From NCBI RefSeq assembly GCF_019130065.1, contig NZ_JAHSPG010000016.1, positions 62,001-126,000 of the forward strand: 64,000 nucleotides of DNA, in the 5' to 3' direction. A program made the position numbers and the translations under genes. The notes under the pieces are model-generated. The model made no database searches, had not been told where the DNA came from, and saw only the letters and a list, made by a program, of their open reading frames with translations. This document shows positions 41,153 to 49,873 of the stretch, piece after piece. This DNA comes from Pinibacter aurantiacus (GTDB lineage Bacteria > Bacteroidota > Bacteroidia > Chitinophagales > Chitinophagaceae). Numbering within the stretch: the first letter of the stretch is position 1; each line of letters opens with the position of its first letter.

Positions 41153-41551
41153 TTATTTTTTAATAACGCATTCAGCGATATTAACTTCTTCCATTAAATC
41201 ATTATAGCCTACCAGTAAGCCCTGAACTTTAATATTATCACCGGTTTTAATGCCGCTTATTTTGCTGATATCTGTTGAATCAATATTGCATGCAATATTA
41301 TTCAGTGAAACTGTAATGCCATCTACGTTTGTAACCTTTCCCTGTATCAGTACTGCTTGATTGATATACTTTCTCAGAGCCACTGCAGTATCGGTTTTGA
41401 ATTCGCTTGAAAGCGTACTTGATGTAACCTCGTATTTAGCTTTTTCGGCGCCCACATTCCTGTGTGGTTTAAAGAAAACATACCATGTGGCCCAGCTGGC
41501 AACTGCAATGCCCATTGACAGAACGAGGAGTATAAACTTTTTCTTATTCAT
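41153..41551 (-). CDS. OB-fold (tRNA_anti-like) envelope protein
   Basis: The 132-residue protein has an N-terminal hydrophobic segment (KKFILLVLSMGIAVASWATWYVFF), a signal anchor or signal peptide. A small OB-fold follows: SSEFKTDTAVALRKYINQAVLIQGKVTNVDGITVSLNN, CNIDSTDISKISGIKTGDNIKVQGLLVGYNDLMEEVNIAECVIKK. The pattern fits the tRNA_anti-like family found in putative lipoproteins and small exported proteins. Ligand and role are unknown. It is divergent from the cytochrome cluster that starts 265 bases away, which may be chance. Confidence 0.78.
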   Translation of the reverse strand: MNKKKFILLVLSMGIAVASWATWYVFFKPHRNVGAEKAKYEVTSSTLSSEFKTDTAVALRKYINQAVLIQGKVTNVDGITVSLNNIACNIDSTDISKISGIKTGDNIKVQGLLVGYNDLMEEVNIAECVIKK

Positions 41552-41816
41552 AACGGTTCGATGATTTTTTGTTACTTAATCTAACTCAAAAGTATACCCC
41601 ATATTTCCTAAATTTTATAATAGCCCTCATTCCAAAAGATAACAATTGTCAGCGTTTTGAACTTCGTTTATACGTCTACAATCAGTTTTTTGGAAAATGG
41701 TTGTCATGAAAAACCGTTCTTCATCGTCATAGTTTTGTCATCACAAGTTCACGCTATTATTGCCTGCTTCTTGAAAAGATCATTCTCGCTTTCATACATC
41801 TCAATCTTTAAGTACA

Positions 41817-42947
41817 ATGAAACGACATCTAATTACAATCAAAACACTAGCCTTTATGCTGTGCGCCGTGCTTATGTCTATAGTAGCGGTGCAGTGCAAA
41901 AAGGAAGGCAAAAATGCCTCTTCAATCTTCAGGGGTTTGGCATCCTCCGACATTGACTCAACAATTTTTTCGCCATTTTATGACACAACGGTTTTAAGTA
42001 TTGCTACTGCGAAGTCCATTAACGACAGCATTATCACTACAGGTATTCAATCGATCATAAAAGCCAATTGTGCCAATTGCCACAATAACAACATTAAACC
42101 AAACCTGGTTACATTCAATGATATCAAGAGTTTGGTAGTGCCCGGAAATCCAGAAGCAAGCAAACTTTGGCAGGTAATCACCACAAACGATCTGAACAAA
42201 GCAATGCCACCTATCACAACTGAAAAAGCGGTCTCTACAGAAGACAAAATTTCAATCTACAACTGGATTAAAAATGGTGCTAATGAAACACCAGTTCTGG
42301 CTGATTATAGACCAACGGCAGTAAGGTTGATCACTGGTGGTTGTACTGCGGTATGTCATAACGACAAGGTTTGTGTTGGTAATTGGGCACGGAAGGGCAA
42401 TGCGACTGATTTTGGAAGATCTCTTACCACGCTAGATACAATTAGTGCGCCAGTGCATGGAGCAATGCCGCCTAACCCACCTGGCTGTCTTTCTGTTAAT
42501 GATACTTTAAACAAACGTATCTGGAAATCATATCAGGATAGTGTGATAAGGTATTTTACAAATTTGAGTAATACTGACACGGTAAGAAAATCACCTAGCA
42601 GTCCTCTTGATCCATTGAATAATTATAATAATCTCTTGTTTAATATTTGTTATCCAAATGCATTGAGATCAGTCACTACCACTAACAAGGTTACAAAGGA
42701 TCTTTTTGTTTCGGCAACCTCTGGAAACAATAATTTGTTGGCGAAGGTTGATGCAACAATATCTTTTAAAGGTTTTGCGAAGTCTGGCAATATGGCTTCA
42801 GCAGACGGACATTTGAAAAGCTCCGAAGTAGCTATAATTAAAGGGTGGTATTTCTTGGATCCGAATATTCCTGACGTGTGGAAATATGGCAACGGCACTA
42901 CGCCTGCTTTTAAAGATGCCCAAGGAAATCCTATCCTGAAAAAATAA
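41817..42947 (+). CDS. Putative c-type cytochrome lipoprotein with CXXCH and CXXXCH motifs
   Basis: The 376-residue protein has a lipoprotein signal (AFMLCAVLMSIVAVQC, then KKEGKNAS). A canonical heme motif CANCH lies at IIKANCANCHNNNIKP, followed by the pattern VPGNPEASKLWQVITTNDLNKAMPP, the region that supplies the distal Met in cytochrome c domains (AMPP). A second motif, CTAVCH, has three residues between the cysteines, which is not canonical. A third Met-Pro pair occurs at GAMPPNPPGC. It is probably an envelope electron carrier. It is first in a co-directional cluster with a second cytochrome-like gene, a YceI gene and a barrel gene. Confidence 0.8.
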   Translation: MKRHLITIKTLAFMLCAVLMSIVAVQCKKEGKNASSIFRGLASSDIDSTIFSPFYDTTVLSIATAKSINDSIITTGIQSIIKANCANCHNNNIKPNLVTFNDIKSLVVPGNPEASKLWQVITTNDLNKAMPPITTEKAVSTEDKISIYNWIKNGANETPVLADYRPTAVRLITGGCTAVCHNDKVCVGNWARKGNATDFGRSLTTLDTISAPVHGAMPPNPPGCLSVNDTLNKRIWKSYQDSVIRYFTNLSNTDTVRKSPSSPLDPLNNYNNLLFNICYPNALRSVTTTNKVTKDLFVSATSGNNNLLAKVDATISFKGFAKSGNMASADGHLKSSEVAIIKGWYFLDPNIPDVWKYGNGTTPAFKDAQGNPILKK

Positions 42948-42973
42948 GTTTAACAATACTTCAATTTTAAATA

Positions 42974-43621
42974 ATGAAAAAATTAATGCTAGCAATGGTG
43001 GTATTATCTGGAATAGCCTTATATGCACCATCCTGCTATAATAATAAAGCAGATATAGTATTGCCGGATTCAACCATCTCTTTTACCAAATCAGTTGTGC
43101 CAATTTATGTGTCGGGAGGATGTGGTTGTCATAATACAGTTAAGCCTACAAACACCACTGGAAGCGATAATGCTGTAAGATTTTCCAATGGAGGCTATAA
43201 CGGAAAAGACACTATTCTCTATGATGTGATACTGGGCAAAACATCGTTGATAGAAAGCTGGATAAACGGCGGTAAACACCCTGGCGGTGGCGATGTATAC
43301 CTGACACCACAGGAAATAAGCGTTCTAAGAAGTTGGATAAATCAGGGCTCACCAGATGATAGAAGCAGCGGCGGAACTCCTACAAATGTGACTTATTCCA
43401 ACACTATCCAGGCAATGGTGAGCAGCACATGTGCAGGCGGTTCTTGTCACACCGGCCTTGGTCCAACATTAACTTTTGCAAAACTCGTCGGAGATAAAGA
43501 CAAACTAACAAGTATGGTAAGCTCAAAGGGTACTTCCGGACACCCTGGCGGAAAATTGACCCTTGGAAGTTCAACATGGGCCGCTATCAATGCATGGTTG
43601 TCTGCCGGTATGCCTCAATAA
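42974..43621 (+). CDS. Putative c-type cytochrome lipoprotein with CXCH and CX4CH motifs
   Basis: The 215-residue protein has a lipoprotein signal (LMLAMVVLSGIALYAPSC). Two heme-like motifs are seen, both non-canonical: CGCH in VPIYVSGGCGCHNTVKP, with one residue between the cysteines, and CAGGSCH in MVSSTCAGGSCHTGLGP, with four. Regions HPGGGDVYLTPQEISVLRSWINQGSP and KGTSGHPGGKLTL resemble the second half of planctomycete-type cytochrome domains. The gene begins 26 bases after the first cytochrome gene. Whether heme is attached at both sites is open. Confidence 0.72.
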   Translation: MKKLMLAMVVLSGIALYAPSCYNNKADIVLPDSTISFTKSVVPIYVSGGCGCHNTVKPTNTTGSDNAVRFSNGGYNGKDTILYDVILGKTSLIESWINGGKHPGGGDVYLTPQEISVLRSWINQGSPDDRSSGGTPTNVTYSNTIQAMVSSTCAGGSCHTGLGPTLTFAKLVGDKDKLTSMVSSKGTSGHPGGKLTLGSSTWAAINAWLSAGMPQ

Positions 43622-43664
43622 TTAATCAGATTGTAAACAGTAATAAACTTTTAAAAACAGAATT

Positions 43665-44222
43665 ATGAAACACATTCTTTTATTGACATTATCAATCGTT
43701 TTAGGCGTAAGCGTATTAAACGCTCAAACATATAAAACAAGAGATGGTTACCTGACATTCAATCCAAATAAAGACCAAAGTCACAAGGACTATGCCGCAG
43801 CTTCTAAAGAGGCAACAGCTGTGCTTAAGGTTGAAACTTCAGAAGTAGCACTGCTTGTGCCAATGAAAACTTTCCACTTTAATAATGCATTGTTGGAAGA
43901 ACACTTTAACGAAAACTATCTGCATACAGATAAAATTCCAAATGCTTCTTACAAAGGCAAGTTGATTGGTTTTACAAAAGACATGCTGGCAAAAGACGGC
44001 ACTTATAACATTTCATCTGAAGGTCAGATAACATTGCACGGTGTTACTAATTCGTTTAAATCTCCGGTAAAGCTTGAGGTGAAAAACAAAGTAGCAACAT
44101 TCTATTGCGACTTTCCTATTCAGGCCGATAAATTCAATATCGAGATTCCTGCCGTAGTAAAACCAAAATTGGCAGATCAAACTCCAATCAGTGCTACCAT
44201 TAAGTTTCAACTAAACCAATAG
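43665..44222 (+). CDS. YceI family protein
   Basis: The 185-residue protein has a signal peptide (MKHILLLTLSIVLGVSVLNAQ) and a YceI-like lipocalin-type barrel: SEVALLVPMKTFHFNNALLEEHFNENYLHTDKIPNASYKGKL, FTKDMLAKDGTYNISSEGQITLHGVTNSF and the end PISATIKFQLNQ. The family binds isoprenoid chains such as those of quinones in the periplasm. Standing between cytochrome-like genes and an outer-membrane barrel gene, it could carry a quinone or lipid cofactor for the same system; this is inference from context. The gap to the previous gene is 43 bases. Confidence 0.9.
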   Translation: MKHILLLTLSIVLGVSVLNAQTYKTRDGYLTFNPNKDQSHKDYAAASKEATAVLKVETSEVALLVPMKTFHFNNALLEEHFNENYLHTDKIPNASYKGKLIGFTKDMLAKDGTYNISSEGQITLHGVTNSFKSPVKLEVKNKVATFYCDFPIQADKFNIEIPAVVKPKLADQTPISATIKFQLNQ

Positions 44223-44246
44223 GGTTAAAATATTTATCAGGATGAA

Positions 44247-44326
44247 ATGAGCCCCCTGCCCGATGGCGAGGGGCAAATTCCCTGCCCGACCAAAGTCGAT
44301 CAGGCGGGCATCCGGCCAAAATAAAA
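44247..44326 (+). promoter_or_regulatory. GC-rich leader element, copy 1, before the DUF5777 gene
   Basis: ATGAGCCCCCTGCCCGATGG and the following GCGAGGGGCAAATTCC (44247-44282), then an extra hairpin-forming 27 bases, then ATCCGGCCAAAATAAAA (44310-44326), 12 bases before the start codon. The same blocks in the same order precede the DUF4476 gene at 49859. Confidence 0.6.
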
Positions 44327-44337
44327 CGAATACGCAG

Positions 44338-45309
44338 ATGAAAAGAATAACATTATTTACAGTACTATGCTTACTGCTTGGCCAGTTCAAAGCAGTGGCA
44401 CAGGATGACTTGTTGGGAGATTTAGAGAAAGAAGACAGTGCGAAACCTAAACAGAACATAACAACAGGTACTTTCAAGTCAACTCGTGTAATCAACATGC
44501 AAAGTGTTGAGATAACCGGTAAGGGCAACCTGCAGTTCATGATCTCCCACCATTTCGGCAACATTTGGGAAAATGGCAAAGGTTGGTCCAATCTTGCCGA
44601 GTTCGCAGGCTTGAACGGTGGAGTTGCAAACACGCTCCTGTCACTCGACTATTCTCCTACAACCTGGGGCAACGTGGGTCTTGCAATGACAGGAAAAGCC
44701 CAGTATGAGCTATGGGGTAAACTAAAATTATTAAGACAACAAACTGGAGAACGAAATATTCCTGTTACACTCGATTGGTTTTCTACCATGCACATCGATT
44801 GTTCTGAAGGGCCAAGTCCGGAGGATTTCGTTTGGAACAGAATGTCATACTTGCATCAAATATTAATTGCACGTAAGTTCAGCGATAAACTTTCATTGCA
44901 GTTAACGCCTTCTTATGTACACTATAACTATACCCCATACTATGATTACAAAACATCAGGGGGGCATCAGGCAAATAACGTGTTCTCTGTAGGTATAGGC
45001 GGACGTTATAAGTTCACTTCAAAGAAAGCTTTGACATTTGAATATTCCCGTCAGTTGAATGGCTATAAAGATTTGTATTCTGCAGAAACAGGAGGCATGA
45101 TTAGCTACAACCCTGATTTGATTTCACTGGGTTATGACTGGGATACAGGCGGGCACATTTTTCAATTCTATGTAAGCAGCACAACAGCAGCGAGCAACAT
45201 TACGCAGCTGTCAAGAAATACAAGTGATTTCAAACAAGGTAATTTCTCCCTGGGCTTCACTATCAACAGAAGTTTCGGGTTAAAAAAAGTGGTAAAGACC
45301 GCTCCATAG
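44338..45309 (+). CDS. DUF5777 family outer-membrane beta-barrel protein
   Basis: The 323-residue protein has a signal peptide (MKRITLFTVLCLLLGQFKAVAQ). It shows the DUF5777 pattern: TFKSTRVINMQSVEITGKGNLQFMISHHFGNI, LSLDYSPTTWGNVGLAMTGKAQYELWGKLKL, and VTLDWFSTMHIDC. Regular amphipathic strands run to the end (FNLGF-like FSLGFTINRSFGLKK). It should sit in the outer membrane. In this cluster it could be the barrel through which electrons or a ligand pass, but no direct evidence exists. The start at 44338 begins the signal peptide; the open frame upstream is the leader element. Confidence 0.88.
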   Translation: MKRITLFTVLCLLLGQFKAVAQDDLLGDLEKEDSAKPKQNITTGTFKSTRVINMQSVEITGKGNLQFMISHHFGNIWENGKGWSNLAEFAGLNGGVANTLLSLDYSPTTWGNVGLAMTGKAQYELWGKLKLLRQQTGERNIPVTLDWFSTMHIDCSEGPSPEDFVWNRMSYLHQILIARKFSDKLSLQLTPSYVHYNYTPYYDYKTSGGHQANNVFSVGIGGRYKFTSKKALTFEYSRQLNGYKDLYSAETGGMISYNPDLISLGYDWDTGGHIFQFYVSSTTAASNITQLSRNTSDFKQGNFSLGFTINRSFGLKKVVKTAP

Positions 45310-45330
45310 GATATTGACATATGAAAAACA

Positions 45331-45375
45331 AAAAGGCCATGAGCGTTTCGCTTCATGGCCTTTTGTTGTTTTTAT
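45331..45375 (+). terminator. Terminator of the cytochrome-YceI-DUF5777 cluster
   Basis: AAAAGGCCATGA (45331-45342) pairs with TTCATGGCCTTTT (45352-45364), with an inner GC pair, followed by GTTGTTTTT. It ends the plus-strand cluster. Confidence 0.85.
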
Positions 45376-45528
45376 CTAGCTTCGTTTGTATTTCTTCGTG
45401 TACAATGTACGAGATGCTTTATCAGAAAGCGGTTTAATTGAATGCACTTCTGAGAGTTTAGATTAAACACGTGGACTCAATTTTAAAATCAGTGTAAATC
45501 AGTCCAATCTGTGTCATCTGCGTGCTCC

Positions 45529-46740
45529 CTACAACACCTCGATCTGATTTTTCATCAAATCCTCAAACACATCTCTCTTGCGGATCAAAATTGCTTCGCC
45601 ATCTTTTACCAATACTTCAGCAGGTTTCAATCTTGAGTTAAAGTTGCTGCTCATTTCAAATCCATAAGCTCCTGCATTATAAAATACAAGAAAATCTCCC
45701 TCGCGCACTTCATTCAAAGCTCTGTCCCATGCGAAAGTATCTGTTTCACAAATATTTCCTACGACGGTGTAGATTCTTTCGTGGCCATTTGGATTGGTGA
45801 TATTTTCAATGCGGTGATAAGCATCGTAGAACATCGGACGGATCAGGTGGTTGAATCCGCTGTTAACACCCACAAACACTGTCGCCGTAGTTTGTTTGAT
45901 AACGTTTGCTTTCACAACAAAATAGCCGCTTTCGCTTACCAAAAATTTGCCCGGCTCAAACCAAACCTGGATTTTTTTGCCTGTTTCATTTTCATAGCTA
46001 TGAAATGCTTCCGCTACTTTTTGACCAAGCAAATTGATGTCAGTTTGAACGTCACCTTCCTGGTAAGGAACCTTAAAACCACTTCCCAGATCGATGAACT
46101 CCAGTTCAGGAAAATGTGTTGCAAGTTCAAACATGATCTCAAGACCCTGAAGAAAAACATTCACGTCTTTAATATCACTTCCGGTGTGCATGTGAATGCC
46201 TCTTACGTGCAATTTGGTGCTTTTCACAACACGCTCGATATGGCGCATCTGGTGAATAGAAATGCCAAATTTGCTATCGATGTGACCGGTTGAAATTTTA
46301 TAGTTTCCACCACCCATGATATGCGGGTTAAAGCGAATACAGATAGGATAGGAGTTGCCGAAACGTGTCCCAAATTTTTCCAGAATGGAAATATTATCAA
46401 TGTTCAGGTGAACACCCAATTCTTTTCCTTCCACCACTTCTTCAAAATCAACACAGTTTGGAGTGAAAAGGATTCTGTCTGGTGTAAAACCAGCTTTTAA
46501 ACCAAGCTTCACCTCGTTAATGCTCACGCAATCCAAAGAAGCACCGATGCTTTCTACATACTTCAGTACGTTTATGTTAGACAATGCCTTACATGCATAA
46601 AAGAAACGCGCATTAACATCCTTAAACGCGCTGTTTAGTTTGTTGTATTGTTCCTTTATTTTTTCTGCATTATACACATAAAGAGGCGTTCCAAACTGGT
46701 TGGCTAACTGTACTAAATACTCTTTGGATAAACTGGACAT
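45529..46740 (-). CDS. lysA: Diaminopimelate decarboxylase
   Basis: The 403-residue fold-III PLP enzyme makes lysine from meso-diaminopimelate. The PLP lysine is in FFYACKALSNINVLKY, the substrate-channel motif is HMHTGSDIKD, the phosphate-binding motif is FIDLGSGFKVPY, and the C-terminal domain has FEPGKFLVSESGYFV, GNICETDTFAWDR and YNAGAYGFEMSSNFNSR. The CETD motif donates the partner-subunit cysteine. Length is standard. It lies in a run of minus-strand genes without obvious operon partners. Confidence 0.96.
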   Translation of the reverse strand: MSSLSKEYLVQLANQFGTPLYVYNAEKIKEQYNKLNSAFKDVNARFFYACKALSNINVLKYVESIGASLDCVSINEVKLGLKAGFTPDRILFTPNCVDFEEVVEGKELGVHLNIDNISILEKFGTRFGNSYPICIRFNPHIMGGGNYKISTGHIDSKFGISIHQMRHIERVVKSTKLHVRGIHMHTGSDIKDVNVFLQGLEIMFELATHFPELEFIDLGSGFKVPYQEGDVQTDINLLGQKVAEAFHSYENETGKKIQVWFEPGKFLVSESGYFVVKANVIKQTTATVFVGVNSGFNHLIRPMFYDAYHRIENITNPNGHERIYTVVGNICETDTFAWDRALNEVREGDFLVFYNAGAYGFEMSSNFNSRLKPAEVLVKDGEAILIRKRDVFEDLMKNQIEVL

Positions 46741-46834
46741 AATTGTTTTATTAAACCTATTAACTGAATAGAATTTGCGAATTTAAGAGATTTTAAGGCA
46801 AAGATGTAATGTGTGCCGGAGGCCGGCGTTGTTT

Positions 46835-47599
46835 TCAGGAGAATTTAGGCGATTCTACCTGGTTCAAATAACCCTCCGGATATTGCACATTTACCAGGAA
46901 CAATGCTTGTGGAGGCACAGAGAAATCTGCCTGAGTGCAGTCCCTGGCCTCGATGATCTTTCGAAAATCATCGATGGAATACTTGCCGCGACCCACGCGC
47001 AGCATGGTTCCGGTGAGGGCCCTTACCATTCCGCGAAGAAAGCGGTTCCCTTGTACGTGATAAACAAGGCATCCGTTTTCCTCGATCCATTCGCTCACGG
47101 AAAGATTGCAATTGAAAGTTTTAACCTGTGTATTTCGCTTGGAAAAAGAAGTATAATCGGTGTATTCTTTTAAAACATGGGCCGCCAGTTTCAATTGACC
47201 TATATCAAGTGTGTAGGGAAAATAATAGGCCCTGTCGTGCAGAAAGGGATTTTTTTCACCGTAAATAAAATACTTGTACTCGCGGCTCAATGCATCAAAT
47301 CTGCTGTGGGCGCCTTGTGGCATGGGGTAAATGTTTTTCACAACGAGATCTGCCGGTAAAATGGCATTCATTTTATAGACCGCACGTGGATTGATCTCAT
47401 CTTCATAATCGAAATGAAAAAAATTCTGCAAAGCGTGCACGCCCGCATCGGTGCGGGAAGAGCCGGTCAGCTCAACGGGTTTTCTATGGATGATGCCAAA
47501 AGCCTTCTCCACTTCCGCCTGAACAGAATGCGCATTCTCCTGAATCTGAAAACCGCTGTATGCGGCACCGTTATATGCTACTTCTATGAAATACCTCAT
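46835..47599 (-). CDS. truA: tRNA pseudouridine synthase A
   Basis: The 254-residue enzyme converts uridines 38-40 of tRNA anticodon arms to pseudouridine. The N-terminal sequence MRYFIEVAYNGAAYSGFQIQ is typical. The catalytic Asp is Asp51 in GSSRTDAGVHALQNFFHF, and AINDILP-like MNAILPADLVVKNIYPM, RFLRGMVRALTGTMLRVGRG and PPQALFLVNVQYPE follow. Length is normal. A word-hairpin element separates it from the upstream minus-strand neighbour at 47697, starting 5 bases before its start codon. Confidence 0.96.
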   Translation of the reverse strand: MRYFIEVAYNGAAYSGFQIQENAHSVQAEVEKAFGIIHRKPVELTGSSRTDAGVHALQNFFHFDYEDEINPRAVYKMNAILPADLVVKNIYPMPQGAHSRFDALSREYKYFIYGEKNPFLHDRAYYFPYTLDIGQLKLAAHVLKEYTDYTSFSKRNTQVKTFNCNLSVSEWIEENGCLVYHVQGNRFLRGMVRALTGTMLRVGRGKYSIDDFRKIIEARDCTQADFSVPPQALFLVNVQYPEGYLNQVESPKFS

Positions 47600-47604
47600 T
47601 CTAA

Positions 47605-47697
47605 TTTAATTGAAAGTGGAAAATTGAAAGTTGAAAATGAAGAGCGCTTTTGGCGTTTTCTCTCATCATTTTCAATTTTCAACTTTCAATTTTCCAT
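47605..47697. repeat. Word-hairpin element, GAAAGTTGAAAATT type
   Basis: Left arm 47605-47639 (TTAATTGAAAGTGGAAAATT) and right arm 47667-47697 (CATTTTCAATTTTCAACTTT). The core is 27 bases. The element fills the whole gap between truA and the sanA-like gene. Confidence 0.8.
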
Positions 47698-48332
47698 TAC
47701 TCTATTCTTATTTTTTCCCCGAGATACCTCGGTTTCGTTCCAATCAAATAATCGATATAAGCCTTGCATCTTGCCAGCTTTTCACGTTGCTTGGTTTTAA
47801 AGCCGGCATACTTTACGACATCTTTTGCATTATAGCCGATGGCATCGATTCCTTCCTTTTCGGCAATGAAAATCGCTCTTTCGTTGTGAAACTGCTGTGA
47901 AATAACAGTTACGGATTGCTGACCGAAAATTTCTTTTAAACGCACCACCGAGTCAAAAGTTCTAAAGCCGGCATAATCAAGAATGATTACCGAAGAATCA
48001 ATGCCTCTGCCAATAAGGTCATTCCTCATATCTTCAGGTTCATTGTACTCTTTACGGCCGTTGTCACCACTTATGACAAGATATTTTATTTTTCCCGCTT
48101 TCAGTAAATCGGCAGCAGCATCTATTCTGTATTGATAGTATAAATTGGGATAGCCGTTGCTTAGCAACTTAGAGCAACCCAGCAACAACCCCACTTTATT
48201 GTAGGGAATAGATGCGGTATCATTATACAACTTGTTACTTGCCGCGCTTTTGATACTGGCATTCGCAAGAAACACAAACGCTACTGCAATGACAACTGCG
48301 ATTAGTGCAGCCCAAATAATTTTCTTTATCAT
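47697..48332 (-). CDS. sanA: SanA/YdcF-like DUF218 domain protein
   Basis: The 211-residue protein has one N-terminal TM helix (IIWAALIAVVIAVAFVFLANA) and a DUF218 domain: GLLLGCSKLLSNGYPNLYYQYRIDAAADLLKAGKIKYLVISGDNGRKEYNEPEDMRNDLIGRGI, ILDYAGFRTFDSVVRLKEIFG and TVISQQFHNERAIFIAEKEGIDAIGYNA. This matches SanA of E. coli, an inner-membrane protein that influences envelope permeability to vancomycin. The biochemical activity is unknown. The symbol reflects family, not proven function. Confidence 0.88.
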   Translation of the reverse strand: MIKKIIWAALIAVVIAVAFVFLANASIKSAASNKLYNDTASIPYNKVGLLLGCSKLLSNGYPNLYYQYRIDAAADLLKAGKIKYLVISGDNGRKEYNEPEDMRNDLIGRGIDSSVIILDYAGFRTFDSVVRLKEIFGQQSVTVISQQFHNERAIFIAEKEGIDAIGYNAKDVVKYAGFKTKQREKLARCKAYIDYLIGTKPRYLGEKIRIE

Positions 48333-48350
48333 GGAAAACGGCTTTTAAGT

Positions 48351-48454
48351 AGTTGAGAGTTGAGAATGGAGAGTTGAGGTTAAAAATTAAGAATTGAGAG
48401 TTGCTTGCAATTCTCCACTCTCCACTCTCCACTCTCAATTCTCAACTCTCCACT
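48351..48454. repeat. Word-hairpin element, GAGAGTTGAGAATGGAG type, almost no core
   Basis: Left arm 48351-48403 (GTTGAGAGTTGAGAATGGAG) and right arm 48408-48454 (CAATTCTCCACTCTCCACTC) are nearly adjacent, with only about 4 bases between. It fills the gap between the sanA-like gene and the stop codon of the DUF4476 gene. Confidence 0.8.
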
Positions 48455-49859
48455 ATCTTCTGATCATCGCTTTAAATCTGTCACGATAATAGTCAGATTT
48501 GAGCAAATCTTCAAGTGTAGAATAGTTATAAGTATCTAAAGTAAATGGATAGGCCGTTTCAAAAAGCTGGTACTTGCTCTCATCTTCGCCAAATAGCTCG
48601 CTGATGGCTTTAAGCTGCTTTACAGTAAAGCATTTCGATTTCAATAGTTTCTTGGTCGTTGCTATTTTTTCGTCAAGATCGTTTATGGATAAAAGCTTCA
48701 CGCGAAGTTTATCAATGTCGGCGTCAGTCGCGGTGTTCCTGCAATCGGAGTTGTTGATTTGCGCAGTATGCGCGATTGGTTTTGCTGTCGCAGCTGTTGT
48801 GTCAGCAATTTCTTTTTTATGCGTGGTATCGGCCTTCACCGTTTCGGTTGGCGTTGCAGTCATTGGGGCAACCGCCACGCTAACAGCAGCCGGCGCCTGA
48901 ACCGCCGTCTCTTTTGTCAAAGGTGTCGCAATTCTGATGGTATCCACCCCCGAATTTGTGCTATCAATATAAACTTCCTCTAAAGCTGTTTCACTGGACG
49001 AAACACTTATTTTCTTAACAGACGAAAGCATTGGCTTCGCTGGAAATACGGCGACTGCAGAATCGGTTTTAGCTGGGATTTTTGCAATTGCTGAATCTGA
49101 AATGACTTTTTTCTCTGCAGCCAAGGTATCTGTCTTTGTTGCAACTATTGGCTCAGCTGCAACCACTGCTGCTTTAGCCACTGTGTCGGCAACTTGTTTG
49201 CTTGCTTCCGTTGTTGTATTATTTGAGGTGGTTACCGCGGTAGTACCGGCAGCAACGGGAGCTACTGCTGTTTCCGTGCTCGGAGTTGGAGTCGTTACAT
49301 TGCTTGCGGTCTGCGCTGCAGGCTGTTCCTTAGAAGCTAGTGCAGTATCAGCTTGCTTTGCAGCCTGTTGCGGAGCAACGGTCGCCGTTTGCGCAACTGC
49401 GGTTTGCGGCGTAACGCTTTCGTATAAAATGCTGGTGTCGTTCACTACATTGGATAATAGGACGGAAAAATTATCCGTCTTTCTCGTTCCGGAAATCATA
49501 GAATTGCCGCGCTCACTGTTGCGGTTCATCGTTGCTTCGGAGGTTTGGTAGTTTACCAGGCCCCATCCCTTATCGGCGAAATTTTTCAGTTGATAACCCG
49601 CATCTTTATTATAAATATTCAGGATGAAATTTTGCTCAGGGAAAGCGTTCCTAGGGAAGCCTATTACAAACTGATAAGCCTGTCCCTGTAAACCGGATAA
49701 AATAAGATAACCGTGATCACTGGAACTGTATGTTTTTCCATCCATCAAAAGATAAAATGGTTGGCTATTGTCTGTCTGTAAGTATATAAAATAATCTTTC
49801 TGAGAAAATGCGCCAAAGCCCGTCAAAAGGAACAGTAGTATTGCTAAACCTGATTTCAT
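48453..49859 (-). CDS. DUF4476 domain protein with Ala/Thr/Val-rich linker
   Basis: The 468-residue protein has a signal peptide (SGLAILLFLLTGFGAFSQ). An N-terminal strand-rich domain of about 130 residues follows (DYFIYLQTDNSQPFYLLMDGKTYSSSDHGYLILSGLQ). A roughly 220-residue low-complexity linker rich in Ala, Thr, Val and Pro comes next (AVAQTATVAPQQAAKQADTA), which is probably disordered and spans the periplasm or cell surface. The C-terminal DUF4476 domain is at about 375-468 (KLLSINDLDEKIATTKKLLKSKCFTVKQLKAISELFG; YNYSTLEDLLKSDYYRDRFKAMI). Function is unknown. Confidence 0.85.
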   Translation of the reverse strand: MKSGLAILLFLLTGFGAFSQKDYFIYLQTDNSQPFYLLMDGKTYSSSDHGYLILSGLQGQAYQFVIGFPRNAFPEQNFILNIYNKDAGYQLKNFADKGWGLVNYQTSEATMNRNSERGNSMISGTRKTDNFSVLLSNVVNDTSILYESVTPQTAVAQTATVAPQQAAKQADTALASKEQPAAQTASNVTTPTPSTETAVAPVAAGTTAVTTSNNTTTEASKQVADTVAKAAVVAAEPIVATKTDTLAAEKKVISDSAIAKIPAKTDSAVAVFPAKPMLSSVKKISVSSSETALEEVYIDSTNSGVDTIRIATPLTKETAVQAPAAVSVAVAPMTATPTETVKADTTHKKEIADTTAATAKPIAHTAQINNSDCRNTATDADIDKLRVKLLSINDLDEKIATTKKLLKSKCFTVKQLKAISELFGEDESKYQLFETAYPFTLDTYNYSTLEDLLKSDYYRDRFKAMIRR

Positions 49860-49873
49860 CCGTATATTTTATA

